DNA of 6,306 nt from DASSUC01 sp035649895 (GTDB taxonomy: Bacteria > Actinomycetota > Actinomycetes > Mycobacteriales > Micromonosporaceae). Every line of letters starts with the position of its first letter. Position 1 is the first letter of the stretch. A model generated the notes under the pieces. It ran no database searches and was not told the origin of the DNA. It worked only from the letters and a program-made list of their open reading frames with translations. The DNA lies in contig DASRIS010000104.1 in the NCBI GenBank assembly GCA_035649895.1, positions 1-6,306 on the forward strand. Reading direction: 5' to 3'. Shown here in pieces: positions 1 through 5,846 of the stretch. The translations under genes and the position numbers were made by a program.

Positions 1-93
1 AGCGTCACTACCCAGCATCACCGCTCCCGCTACGCCGCCTCCCGCTCCACCCGCCCCGAATGGCTACCCACCGTTACGGCCATCCCATCACTA
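1..93. other. left edge, no assignable gene
   Basis: This short stretch holds no complete gene. Plus-strand frame 1 is open from the window edge to a TGA at 106-108 with mostly G/C third positions in its first 27 codons, so it could be the tail of a gene lying to the left; the peptide is not recognisable. On the minus strand an ATG at 18, preceded by a GGGAG stretch, could begin a gene running off the left edge, but only six codons are visible. Neither reading can be decided from this window. Confidence 0.2.
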
Positions 94-534
94 TCAGTTG
101 CTATCTGAATACCCCATCCAACCAAGCGCGAAGAGCCCGAATAGCAGCACACTTACCAGTACGATTAGCGCAACGGCATGCGGCACCACCAGCTCTCCCC
201 ACATTGTTCGCCATTTAGAGGCAACCACAGACATAAGCCAAAGCAGCAAGAGAAGGAAGGGAACAACCACCGCCGCCTCTAGAAGATACTCACTGTACTG
301 TACGACGACGCCAGCTTGTGGGTTCTTAGCTGTCCTGCCAGCCACGTCCGAGATGGCGATCAGCAGGCTAATCATGGACGCCACCTTGAGTTCGATCCAT
401 ACCGAAAACAGCTCCGGGGTTATTGGCCTCCCTTGGTTATCGGCGACCCGGTACTTCACCCAGCAGCCAAGGCCAGCCGCCACCGCCGGAGCAATGATAA
501 AACGGAATATGTCAGTGGCCAGAAACGCTATCAT
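94..534 (-). CDS. small four-helix membrane protein, unknown function
   Basis: The 146-residue product has four hydrophobic segments at about residues 3-27, 46-65, 83-106 and 115-141, so it is probably an integral membrane protein of the cytoplasmic membrane. I recognise no catalytic motif or family. The ATG start is well supported: a strong AGGAGG ribosome site lies 4 nt upstream (plus-strand 539-544). The stop TGA is followed in frame by TAG and TGA, giving three consecutive stops. Codon use differs from the core genes: ATA, AGG, CTT, GTT and AAA are common and the third position is much less G/C-rich, which suggests recent acquisition or weak expression. No neighbour is co-directional and close, so it appears to be monocistronic. 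It could be a phage, plasmid or integrative-element membrane protein. The gene call is fairly sure; the function is unknown. Confidence 0.72.
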   Translation of the reverse strand: MIAFLATDIFRFIIAPAVAAGLGCWVKYRVADNQGRPITPELFSVWIELKVASMISLLIAISDVAGRTAKNPQAGVVVQYSEYLLEAAVVVPFLLLLLWLMSVVASKWRTMWGELVVPHAVALIVLVSVLLFGLFALGWMGYSDSN

Positions 535-569
535 TCAACCTCCTGGGCGGGACGCTACCACCATTCGCA

Positions 570-580
570 GTGTGACACAC
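570..580. promoter_or_regulatory. 11-bp perfect palindrome, possible operator
   Basis: GTGTG-A-CACAC is a perfect palindrome around a single central base. It lies 36 bp upstream of the membrane protein start codon and just downstream of the candidate -10 at 592-597, where a repressor would block early elongation. No regulator gene for it is visible nearby. Such short palindromes can occur by chance. Confidence 0.3.
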
Positions 581-591
581 GGTAACGAGCC

Positions 592-597
592 TGTATA
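592..597 (-). promoter_or_regulatory. possible -10 element of the small membrane protein gene
   Basis: Read on the minus strand the hexamer is TATACA, about 58 bp upstream of the ATG at 534 and close to the TATAAT consensus. No good -35 hexamer is visible at the usual 17-bp spacing; the best piece reads ATCGTA. The resulting 5' leader would be roughly 50 nt and would contain the palindrome at 570-580 and the AGGAGG site. Confidence 0.3.
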
Positions 598-731
598 CAC
601 CCAAAAGATAGACGTACGATCAGTTTGAGAGGCGTGATGATCGACCCACTTGGCTGACCACACACCCGAGTGCACGGCTGCGATAGCCCCCAACGCCTAC
701 CAGGTGAAAATACGTCCGTCAGACCGGCCCA

Positions 732-752
732 GGCATCGGGTGCCCCGAGGCC
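732..752. other. GC-rich hairpin downstream of the regulator gene
   Basis: GGC (732-734) and TCGGG (736-740) pair with CCCGA (744-748) and GCC (750-752), leaving one A-G mismatch and a 3-nt TGC loop. It lies about 150 bp beyond the stop of the response regulator gene on its transcript strand and could end that operon. There is no adjacent U-tract in either direction, so intrinsic termination is doubtful. Confidence 0.3.
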
Positions 753-904
753 CCGTGATGTCTACTACGGCCATCAGGGAGCAACGGCGCAACGTCCGCT
801 CATCTGCATGAGAGTGCGCTCGCCAAGGTCGATCAGCGGTTGACCTTGTCGCCGAAGCCCGCGTCACTGCGCTGCCCGGTCGGGGAGGTGGCCGATCTGC
901 GTCG

Positions 905-1555
905 CTACGGGTCTGCGTCCAGACCTTGCTCAAGGGCGTAGCGCACCAGCTCGACGCGGTTGTGCAGGTGCAGCTTGTGCAGCGTGTTCTGGACGTGGTT
1001 CTGGACGGTGCGGTGGGACACCACCAAACGCTGCGCGACCTGCTTGTACGACAGGCCCTTGGCCACCAGCCGCAGCACCTCCGTCTCGCGGTCGGTGAGC
1101 CGCGGCGCGGCCGATCCCCGCGCGGGCGCGGCGGCCAGCCGCCGGTACTCGCCGAGCACCAGCCCGGCCAGACCGGGCGTGAAGACCGGCTCGCCGTCGG
1201 CGGTCCGGCGTACCGCGTCGAGGAACTCCTCCCGGTCGGCGGACTTGAGCAGGTACCCGCTCGCGCCCGCCTTCACCGCGTCCAGCACGTCCTGCTGCTC
1301 GCCGCTGGCCGAGAGCATCAGCACCCGCGCCGGCGGGTGCGCCGCGAGCAGACCCCGGATGACCTCGACCCCGGACAGGTCCGGCAGCTGGAGGTCGAGC
1401 ACGACCACGTCGGGCCGCGTCGCCTTGGCCACCCGTACGGCCTGCGCACCCTCGCCGACCGCGGCCACCACCTCGTACCCGGTCTCGCTCAGGTCGCGTG
1501 CCACGGCGTCGCGCCACATCGGATGGTCGTCGACAACCATCACGCGGACCGTCAC
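905..1555 (-). CDS. LuxR/NarL-family response regulator, MacR-like
   Basis: This is the DNA-binding partner of the kinase encoded just upstream. The 216-residue product has an N-terminal receiver domain (about 3-118): acidic pair D9-D10, phospho-acceptor D54 in VVVLDLQLP, switch serine S82 and conserved lysine K104 in YLLK. The C-terminal LuxR-type helix-turn-helix (about 151-210) carries LTDRETEVLRLVAKGLS and VSHRTVQNHVQN. Length is normal for the NarL/FixJ class. I chose GTG at 1553-1555 because the receiver domain begins immediately (VTVRVMVVDDHP) and the codon lies 4 bp after the kinase stop; the longer open frame upstream is low-complexity kinase shadow. No clear ribosome site precedes it, so translation probably depends on coupling to the kinase gene. 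MacR is suggested because the partner resembles MacS; the symbol is left blank as orthology is unproved. Confidence 0.95.
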   Translation of the reverse strand: MTVRVMVVDDHPMWRDAVARDLSETGYEVVAAVGEGAQAVRVAKATRPDVVVLDLQLPDLSGVEVIRGLLAAHPPARVLMLSASGEQQDVLDAVKAGASGYLLKSADREEFLDAVRRTADGEPVFTPGLAGLVLGEYRRLAAAPARGSAAPRLTDRETEVLRLVAKGLSYKQVAQRLVVSHRTVQNHVQNTLHKLHLHNRVELVRYALEQGLDADP

Positions 1556-1559
1556 AGGG

Positions 1560-2729
1560 TCACGATAACGCCGCCCGCGGCAGCCTGAGCTCCACCTCGG
1601 TGCCCGTCCCGGTCGCCGAGGTGATGGCCACCGTGCCGCCCAGGTCGCGGATCCGGCCCTGGATCGCCTGGGCCACGCCGAGGCGCCCCTCCACCTCCGC
1701 CTGCGCCAACCGTCCGTCCGGGATGCCGGGACCCTCGTCGCGCACTGACACGGTGACTGTGTCGCCCTCGTCCTCGACCAGCACCCAGGCCCGCGCGTCC
1801 GGACCGCAGTGCCGGCGCACGTTGGCCAGCGCCGCCCCGACCGCCGCGGCCACCTCCTGCGCCGGCCCCGCCGGCAGCAGCACATCCACCGCAGGCGCGG
1901 CGAGCGAAACCCACGCTACCGAGGTGTACGGAGTCAGCAGCGCGCGCAGGTCGACCTCGGAGCCGGGGGCGAGGCTGCCACCGGACCAGCGCGCCACCGG
2001 GCCGAGCAGCGAGCGCAGCGCCGCCTCCTGCTCCCCGGCCAGCCGGCCCAGCTCGGCCGCTTCGCCGCCCAGCTTGGCGCCGCGGCGCTGCACCAGCGCG
2101 AGCACCTGGAGCACCGAGTCGTGGATGCCGCGCGCCAGCCGCTCGCGCTCCCGGGTCGCCGCCTCCAGCTCGGCCGCTCGCTGGAACCGCTCCTGCGCCT
2201 CGATGGCCAGCCGCGCGACGTGCCCGACGGTGACGCCCGCGAGCACCAGCAGCACCGCGCCGCTCAGCGCCACCTGGTCCCCGAAGCCCTGCCCGCGCAT
2301 GACCATGCCGGCGACCCCCATGACCACACCGGCGACGGCGCCGCGGGTGCGCCCACCGGCGATCGCCCAGGCGACAACCGGTCCCGCGACCCAGGCCACG
2401 GGGATCGTGGTGATACCGGTACGCAGGCCGCTGCTGCCCAGCACCCACGGCGACACGAGCAGGCAGGCGAGCCCGACCACCAGGTCCGTGGCGAGCAGCG
2501 GCGCCGTGGGCCAGCCCGGCCGGCCGTACCCGTAGATGGTCACGCCGGTCCAGGCGGCCATGATCGCGACCACGACCCAGCCGGTGGCCGGGTGCGCATA
2601 CTGGCGGAAGTTCGACCCGACGAGCAGCACGGCGTACGCGAGCGCGGCGATCCGGAAGACCGCCAGCGCCCGCCACAACGGCTCCTCGAACGTCCGCCGC
2701 CCCCGCAGCGGAGCCGCCTCGTCCGCCAT
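1560..2729 (-). CDS. MacS-family sensor histidine kinase
   Basis: The 389-residue membrane kinase should autophosphorylate and pass phosphate to the response regulator encoded 4 bp downstream. About six hydrophobic segments span residues 21-174 (roughly 21-38, 51-67, 78-97, 106-124, 130-145 and 153-174) with short loops, so the signal is probably sensed in or at the membrane. A short helical linker (175-196) leads to a HisKA_3 dimerisation motif, RERLARGIHDSVLQVL, with phospho-acceptor H203. The ATPase domain shows an N-box around N303 (ANVRRHC), a G1 box DEGPGIP at 331-337, a glycine motif at GRLGVAQAIQGR and a final GTGTEV. This layout matches the actinobacterial MacS group (multi-helix N-terminus plus HisKA_3). 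The ATG at 2729 lies 7 bp after the PhzF-like gene stop with only a weak ribosome site, which fits coupled translation. The signal cannot be read from sequence. Confidence 0.93.
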   Translation of the reverse strand: MADEAAPLRGRRTFEEPLWRALAVFRIAALAYAVLLVGSNFRQYAHPATGWVVVAIMAAWTGVTIYGYGRPGWPTAPLLATDLVVGLACLLVSPWVLGSSGLRTGITTIPVAWVAGPVVAWAIAGGRTRGAVAGVVMGVAGMVMRGQGFGDQVALSGAVLLVLAGVTVGHVARLAIEAQERFQRAAELEAATRERERLARGIHDSVLQVLALVQRRGAKLGGEAAELGRLAGEQEAALRSLLGPVARWSGGSLAPGSEVDLRALLTPYTSVAWVSLAAPAVDVLLPAGPAQEVAAAVGAALANVRRHCGPDARAWVLVEDEGDTVTVSVRDEGPGIPDGRLAQAEVEGRLGVAQAIQGRIRDLGGTVAITSATGTGTEVELRLPRAALS

Positions 2730-2736
2730 GGTGTCG

Positions 2737-3606
2737 TCAGCCGATAAACGGGGGGACCGTGATCTCGCCGCGGGCGATCGGCACCACCTGCCCGGTGACC
2801 GTGGTCGACACGGCCGCCCCGCCGCGGGCAGCTACCATGCAGTCCAATGTGGATGGACGGTGCAGCTCCACGCCCTGCCGCACGGTGTAGGCCGACTCCC
2901 CCTCGCCGGGCAGCAGGCCCGAGGCGACCAGCCAGACCCCGAACCCGAGCGCGGCCGACCCGGTCGCCGGATCTTCCGGCACCCCCACCCCAGGGCAGAA
3001 CACCCGGGTACGCGCGGTCGCCGTCGCCGGGTCCCAGGCGAAGACGCTGAGCATGGCGATGCCGTGCCGGCGGGCCGCGGTCGGGTCCCCGGCCGCCCGG
3101 GGCACCGCGTCGGGGCGTACCGGCAGGTAGTGGAACTCCAGGCCGCAGCTGGCGGCCCGTGGCGGCGGGCCGGCAAAGTCCGTTGTAGACAGTCCTACCA
3201 CCTCGAGCAGCGGCGCCGGGTCGAGCTCCTCGCCGGCCGTGGGCTTCCCGCCGGTCAGCCTCGCCCGGCCCTCGGCGGAGACATGCACCGGCAGCAGGCC
3301 GGCGCCGCACTCCTGCACCACCTCGCCAGCGGCGAAGAGCCCCCGCCGCAGGCCGGTCACGGCGGCGCCCACGCTGGGGTGCCCGGCAAAGGGCAGCTCC
3401 TCCTCGGGGGTGAAGATCCGCGCCCGGTACGTGGCCGCACCGGTGGGCGGCAGCAGGAACACGGTCTCGGAGAGGTGGAACTCCCGCGCCAGCGCCTGCA
3501 TCTGCTCGCCGGCCAGCCCGTCCGCACCGAACACCACCGCGAGCGGGTTGCCGGTGAAGGGCCGGTCAGTGAACACGTCGACGACCTCGTACGACAGGGT
3601 CTTCAT
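2737..3606 (-). CDS. PhzF-family isomerase-like protein
   Basis: The 289-residue product belongs to the PhzF/diaminopimelate-epimerase-fold family, two similar lobes enclosing one active site. The N-terminal DVFTDRPFTGNPLAVV is characteristic. SETVF supplies the expected catalytic glutamate (E47), LPFAGHPSVG gives the conserved GHP with H76, and EDPATGSA (211-218) gives the conserved aspartate D212 and the glycine/serine loop of the second lobe. In phenazine makers PhzF isomerises dihydro-hydroxyanthranilate, but no other phz gene is present, so the substrate here is unknown and phenazine synthesis should not be assumed. The protein is probably cytosolic. The ATG at 3606 starts exactly at the family N-terminus (MKTLSYEVVDVF) and has no ribosome site, in line with a leaderless message. 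It is the first gene of an apparent operon with the kinase and regulator genes. The long open frame upstream is antisense to the MgtE-N gene. Confidence 0.93.
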   Translation of the reverse strand: MKTLSYEVVDVFTDRPFTGNPLAVVFGADGLAGEQMQALAREFHLSETVFLLPPTGAATYRARIFTPEEELPFAGHPSVGAAVTGLRRGLFAAGEVVQECGAGLLPVHVSAEGRARLTGGKPTAGEELDPAPLLEVVGLSTTDFAGPPPRAASCGLEFHYLPVRPDAVPRAAGDPTAARRHGIAMLSVFAWDPATATARTRVFCPGVGVPEDPATGSAALGFGVWLVASGLLPGEGESAYTVRQGVELHRPSTLDCMVAARGGAAVSTTVTGQVVPIARGEITVPPFIG

Positions 3607-3614
3607 AGGTTGTG

Positions 3615-3620
3615 ACCCTA
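3615..3620 (-). promoter_or_regulatory. -10 element of the PhzF-kinase-regulator operon
   Basis: On the minus strand the hexamer is TAGGGT, matching the actinobacterial TANNNT pattern. Exactly 8 nt separate it from the ATG at 3606, which would put the transcription start on or next to the start codon. No Shine-Dalgarno sequence is present. The -35 region is poor, as is common in actinomycetes. Confidence 0.5.
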
Positions 3621-3630
3621 ACTTGACCAC

Positions 3631-3636
3631 TACTCT
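3631..3636 (+). promoter_or_regulatory. -10 element of the MgtE-N/DUF1003 operon
   Basis: TACTCT matches TANNNT and is followed by 7 nt (TGTCCTC, pyrimidine-rich with no ribosome site) and then the GTG start at 3644. This is the geometry of a leaderless transcript. A possible -35, TTGTGA, lies at 3610-3615 with 15-bp spacing and overlaps the first base of the opposing -10. TAACTT at 3619-3624 is an alternative -10. Confidence 0.5.
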
Positions 3637-3643
3637 TGTCCTC

Positions 3644-4909
3644 GTGGCCACGGCGACCAGGGTGTATGTCGCCCGGCTCGCCGGCCTCGCCGTCTTCGAC
3701 CCCAACGGCGACCTGGTGGGGCGGGTCCGGGACGCGGTGGGCCGGGTCCGGCCGGGCTCGCGGCCACCCCAGGTTGTCGGGGTCGTCGCCGAGATGCCGC
3801 TGCGGCGGCGCATCTTCATCCCGATGGGGCGGGTCATCTCGATCGACACCGAAGCGGTCGCGCTCGGCACCGGCACGCTGAACCTCCGGCGCTTCTCCAA
3901 GCGCCCGGGTGAGCTGCTGCTCCTGGCGGAGCTGCTGGACCGCCGGGTGACGATCACGCAGACCGGCCGGCCGGCCACGGTCGTGGACATCGCGATGGAG
4001 CGCGACCGCGCCGGCGAGTGGTCGCTGGCCCGGGTCGCGGTACGGGAGGTCACCGGCCGGCTGACCCGTCGCGGCCATCTGCACCAGCTGGACTGGGGCG
4101 AGGTGAGCGGGCTGGTCGGGGCGGCCGACGAGCAGGGCACCGCCGGGCTGCTCGCGGTGCTGGACAAGCTGCGCGCCGCCGACCTCGCCGACGTGCTGCA
4201 GGACCTGCCCGACGCGCGGCGCAACGAGGTGGCCGCGGCGCTGGACGACGAGCGGCTCGCCGACGTGCTGGAGGAGCTGCCAGAACGCGACCAGGTCGAG
4301 ATCATCGCGGCGCTGGACCGGGAGCGGGCCGCGGACGTGCTGGAGGAGATGCAGCCCGACGACGCCGCCGACCTGCTCGCCGAGCTGCCAAAGCGGGAGC
4401 AGGACGCGCTGCTGGACCTGATGGAGCCGCAGGAGGCCGAGCCGGTGCGCCAGCTGATGGAGTACCAGCCCAACACCGCCGGAGCGGTGATGACCTCCGA
4501 GCCGATCATCCTCGCCCCGGACGCCACCGTGGCAGAGGCCCTAGCGTTGGTACGCGAGCCGCAGCTGTCGCCGGCGGTCGCCGCGCAGGTGTTCGTGGCG
4601 CGGGCGCCGATGGCCACGCCCACCGGGCGTTACCTGGGCGTGGCGCACTTCCAGCGGCTGCTGCGCGAGCCGCCGGCCGAGCTGCTGGGCCGGGTGCTGG
4701 ACAACGACATCCCGCCGCTGCGCCCGGAGACGCCGCTGGCTGAGATCACTCGGCGGATGGCCACCTACAACCTGGTCGCGGTGGCGGTGGTGGACTCGGG
4801 TGGGCGCCTGGTCGGCGCGGTGACCGTTGACGACGTGCTCGACCATCTGCTGCCGCGCGACTGGCGGGACCGCGACCAGCTTGTTGGCGAGGGCGGTCAG
4901 CATGGCTGA
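3644..4909 (+). CDS. soluble MgtE-N and CBS-domain protein
   Basis: The 421-residue product resembles the cytoplasmic half of the MgtE magnesium channel without its membrane part. Residues 6-70 look like a PRC-barrel segment (LAGLAVFDPNGDLVGRVRD), with a second related segment near 95-150. Residues 165-275 form the MgtE-N superhelix, visible as repeated motifs such as LADVLQDLP, LADVLEELP, AADVLEEM and AADLLAELP. Residues about 280-403 form two CBS modules, the first opening AVMTSEPIILAP and the second ending GAVTVDDVLDHLLP. No membrane helices follow, so it cannot transport ions alone; in MgtE these domains sense magnesium, and CBS pairs may bind adenine nucleotides. GTG at 3644 was chosen because homologous-looking sequence begins just after it and a leaderless -10 precedes it. 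It overlaps the DUF1003 gene by 8 bp, suggesting the two products act together. Database names calling this a magnesium transporter would overstate what is present. Confidence 0.92.
   Translation: MATATRVYVARLAGLAVFDPNGDLVGRVRDAVGRVRPGSRPPQVVGVVAEMPLRRRIFIPMGRVISIDTEAVALGTGTLNLRRFSKRPGELLLLAELLDRRVTITQTGRPATVVDIAMERDRAGEWSLARVAVREVTGRLTRRGHLHQLDWGEVSGLVGAADEQGTAGLLAVLDKLRAADLADVLQDLPDARRNEVAAALDDERLADVLEELPERDQVEIIAALDRERAADVLEEMQPDDAADLLAELPKREQDALLDLMEPQEAEPVRQLMEYQPNTAGAVMTSEPIILAPDATVAEALALVREPQLSPAVAAQVFVARAPMATPTGRYLGVAHFQRLLREPPAELLGRVLDNDIPPLRPETPLAEITRRMATYNLVAVAVVDSGGRLVGAVTVDDVLDHLLPRDWRDRDQLVGEGGQHG
4889..4893 (+). promoter_or_regulatory. ribosome binding site for the DUF1003 gene
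   Basis: GAGGG lies 8 nt before the ATG at 4902, inside the last codons of the MgtE-N gene. It supports ATG 4902 over the in-frame upstream ATG at 4827, whose extra residues are out-of-frame MgtE-N sequence. Confidence 0.6.
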
Positions 4910-5495
4910 GCCGCGCCGCCGGGGCAACCGCCTCGACCAGCCACGCGAACCGGCCCGGCTGCGGCTGCCGCACCCCCCGGACGCGGAGTCGTTTGGTCGC
5001 TGGTCCGAGGGGATCGCCCGGTTCATGGGTACGGCCCGGTTCCTGGTCTACATGACCGTGGTCATCGTGGTGTGGATCGCGTGGAACGCGTTAGCCCCGG
5101 CGCGGCTGCGCTTTGACCCCTACACGTTCACGTTCCTGACCTTGATGCTGTCGTTGCAGGCGTCGTACGCCGCGCCGCTGATCCTGCTCGCGCAGAACCG
5201 GCAGGCCGACCGGGACCGGCTCGCCATGGAGGAGGACCGGCGGCGGGCGGCGATGCAGAAGGCGGACACCGAGTACCTGTCCCGGGAGATCGCGGCTCTG
5301 CGGATCGCGATGGGTGAGGTGGCCACCAGGGACTTCCTGCGCTCCGAGCTGGCTCGCCTGGCCGAGGAGCTGGACGAGCTGGCGCTGCGCCGGCAGAAGC
5401 TGGACGACGAGGACGACCGCCGCCGGCGGCGGCCCGAGCGGGGGCCGGAGCCGGTGGACGAGGTCGACTCGGACGGTGTCCGGCCGAAGCCGTAG
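4902..5495 (+). CDS. DUF1003 family membrane protein
   Basis: The 197-residue product has a basic, proline-containing N-terminal tail (1-30), then the DUF1003 core. Its two hydrophobic helices lie at about 45-63 (FLVYMTVVIVVWIAWNAL) and 76-98. The PYTFTFLTLMLSLQASYAAP and ILLAQNRQADRDR stretches are the family hallmark. Residues 104-175 are strongly charged and probably a coiled coil projecting into the cytoplasm, ending in a short acidic and proline-rich tail. The function of DUF1003 proteins is not established. The ATG overlaps the stop of the MgtE-N gene (shared ATGGCTGA), a sign of translational coupling and of a joint role as soluble sensor and membrane partner, which is inference. In other actinomycetes, as I recall, the next gene is usually an Mrp-type ATPase; none follows here. 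The base composition matches the core and the frame is intact. Confidence 0.92.
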   Translation: MAEPRRRGNRLDQPREPARLRLPHPPDAESFGRWSEGIARFMGTARFLVYMTVVIVVWIAWNALAPARLRFDPYTFTFLTLMLSLQASYAAPLILLAQNRQADRDRLAMEEDRRRAAMQKADTEYLSREIAALRIAMGEVATRDFLRSELARLAEELDELALRRQKLDDEDDRRRRRPERGPEPVDEVDSDGVRPKP

Positions 5496-5496
5496 C

Positions 5497-5522
5497 GCGG
5501 CACAGCGCCGCTTTGCCGGCGC
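5497..5522 (+). terminator. terminator-like hairpin after the DUF1003 gene
   Basis: Directly after the TAG stop, GCGGC (5497-5501) pairs with GCCGC (5507-5511) around a 5-nt loop and is followed by TTT. A competing 6-bp stem pairs GCGCCG (5505-5510) with CGGCGC (5517-5522). The U-run is short, so termination may be inefficient or factor-assisted. Position right behind the last operon gene supports the call. Confidence 0.4.
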
Positions 5523-5646
5523 ATGATAGGCAATACGAAACGTACTGGCTATGGCCGGTGGACCCTATTGCGCAGGACTTTGGGAATGGTTCTGAGCGGC
5601 GTTGCTTCGTGTGTGTGATCTTGTCGCGCGAATGGGATACGGATGC

Positions 5647-5690
5647 CTGCGCGCAGTCATGCGGGGGTGTCTGTCCGAAAGAAGACACCC
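5647..5690. other. 10-bp palindrome followed by an 8-bp stem-loop
   Basis: CTGCGCGCAG (5647-5656) is self-complementary. Eight bases later GGGTGTCT (5665-5672) pairs perfectly with AGACACCC (5683-5690) around a 10-nt loop. No U-run follows on either strand. This could be an RNA structure, a factor-dependent terminator or a protein site; I do not recognise a known RNA family. Confidence 0.4.
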
Positions 5691-5733
5691 AGTTCACGGT
5701 ATGCCCCGGACGGGTTACGGCGCGCAGGTAGCG

Positions 5734-5763
5734 TCAGTCACTGATCGACGTACCGCGTTAACG
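5734..5763. promoter_or_regulatory. cluster of short palindromes
   Basis: TCAGT-C-ACTGA (5734-5744) and CGTTAACG (5756-5763) are both perfect palindromes. GATCG (5743-5747) and CGATC (5762-5766) form a further inverted pair around them. The cluster lies about 200 bp upstream of the secreted-protein gene and resembles operator DNA, but no binding factor can be named. Confidence 0.25.
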
Positions 5764-5790
5764 ATCGAGGCACGGAATGAACCGATCAAG

Positions 5791-5807
5791 TGAGTACCGC
5801 GTGGTCA
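5791..5807. promoter_or_regulatory. possible MacR-like half-site
   Basis: TGAGTAC (5791-5797), then CGC, then GTGGTCA (5801-5807). As I recall, the Streptomyces MacR box is TGAGTAC, two free bases, GTACTCA. The left half matches exactly; the right half matches 5 of 7 with a 3-bp gap instead of 2. It lies 160 bp before a secreted-protein gene, a plausible target class for a membrane-surface regulator. One degenerate site is weak evidence. Confidence 0.25.
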
Positions 5808-5846
5808 GGCGCGTTCTAACGTGGTTCTGTCCGTCAAGGAGCCTAT

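Larger units (their letters stand above)
535..904. other. 370-bp region without a convincing gene
   Basis: This stretch separates the small membrane protein gene, whose leader lies at its left end, from the 3' end of the response regulator gene. Open frames crossing it on either strand have no recognisable product. It contains a palindrome at 570-580, a hairpin at 732-752 and, at about 804-896, a run of plus-strand codons with coding-like G/C third positions and no start or family signature. It may be a decayed gene end or ordinary GC-rich spacer. Confidence 0.5.

Noticed and set aside
98..628. Plus-strand 176-residue frame over the small membrane protein
   Set aside because: Ser/Thr-rich without hydrophobic pattern or ribosome site; the minus reading has four helices and AGGAGG.
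697..933. Minus-strand 78-residue frame overlapping the regulator 3' end
   Set aside because: Arg/Ser/Asp-rich, no ribosome site or family, and its start lies inside the regulator gene in another frame.
1556..1885. Upstream extension of the response regulator frame
   Set aside because: The added residues are low-complexity, out of frame within the kinase gene; the receiver domain starts at GTG 1555.
1498..2535. Long plus-strand open frame across the kinase gene
   Set aside because: It is Ser/Pro/Arg-rich low-complexity sequence antisense to a kinase with all its catalytic motifs; a shadow of the GC-rich strand.
2737..3606. Phenazine biosynthesis cluster
   Set aside because: Only a PhzF-family member is present; these enzymes are widespread in bacteria that make no phenazines.
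1809..3615. Other long plus-strand frames over the kinase and PhzF-like genes (1809-2747 and 2536-3615)
   Set aside because: Arg/Gly/His-rich, no domains, and antisense to genes with clear family motifs.
3239..3643. Upstream extension of the MgtE-N frame
   Set aside because: It is antisense to the PhzF-like gene, and a leaderless promoter and the start of the recognisable domain coincide at 3644.
3607..4623. Upstream extension of the PhzF-like frame to a 628-residue protein
   Set aside because: The extra 339 residues are Ser/Arg-rich antisense of the MgtE-N gene; the family N-terminus begins at 3606.
5513..5793. Short plus frames in the intergenic region
   Set aside because: No ribosome site, no third-position bias and no recognisable product; one begins inside the terminator-like hairpins.
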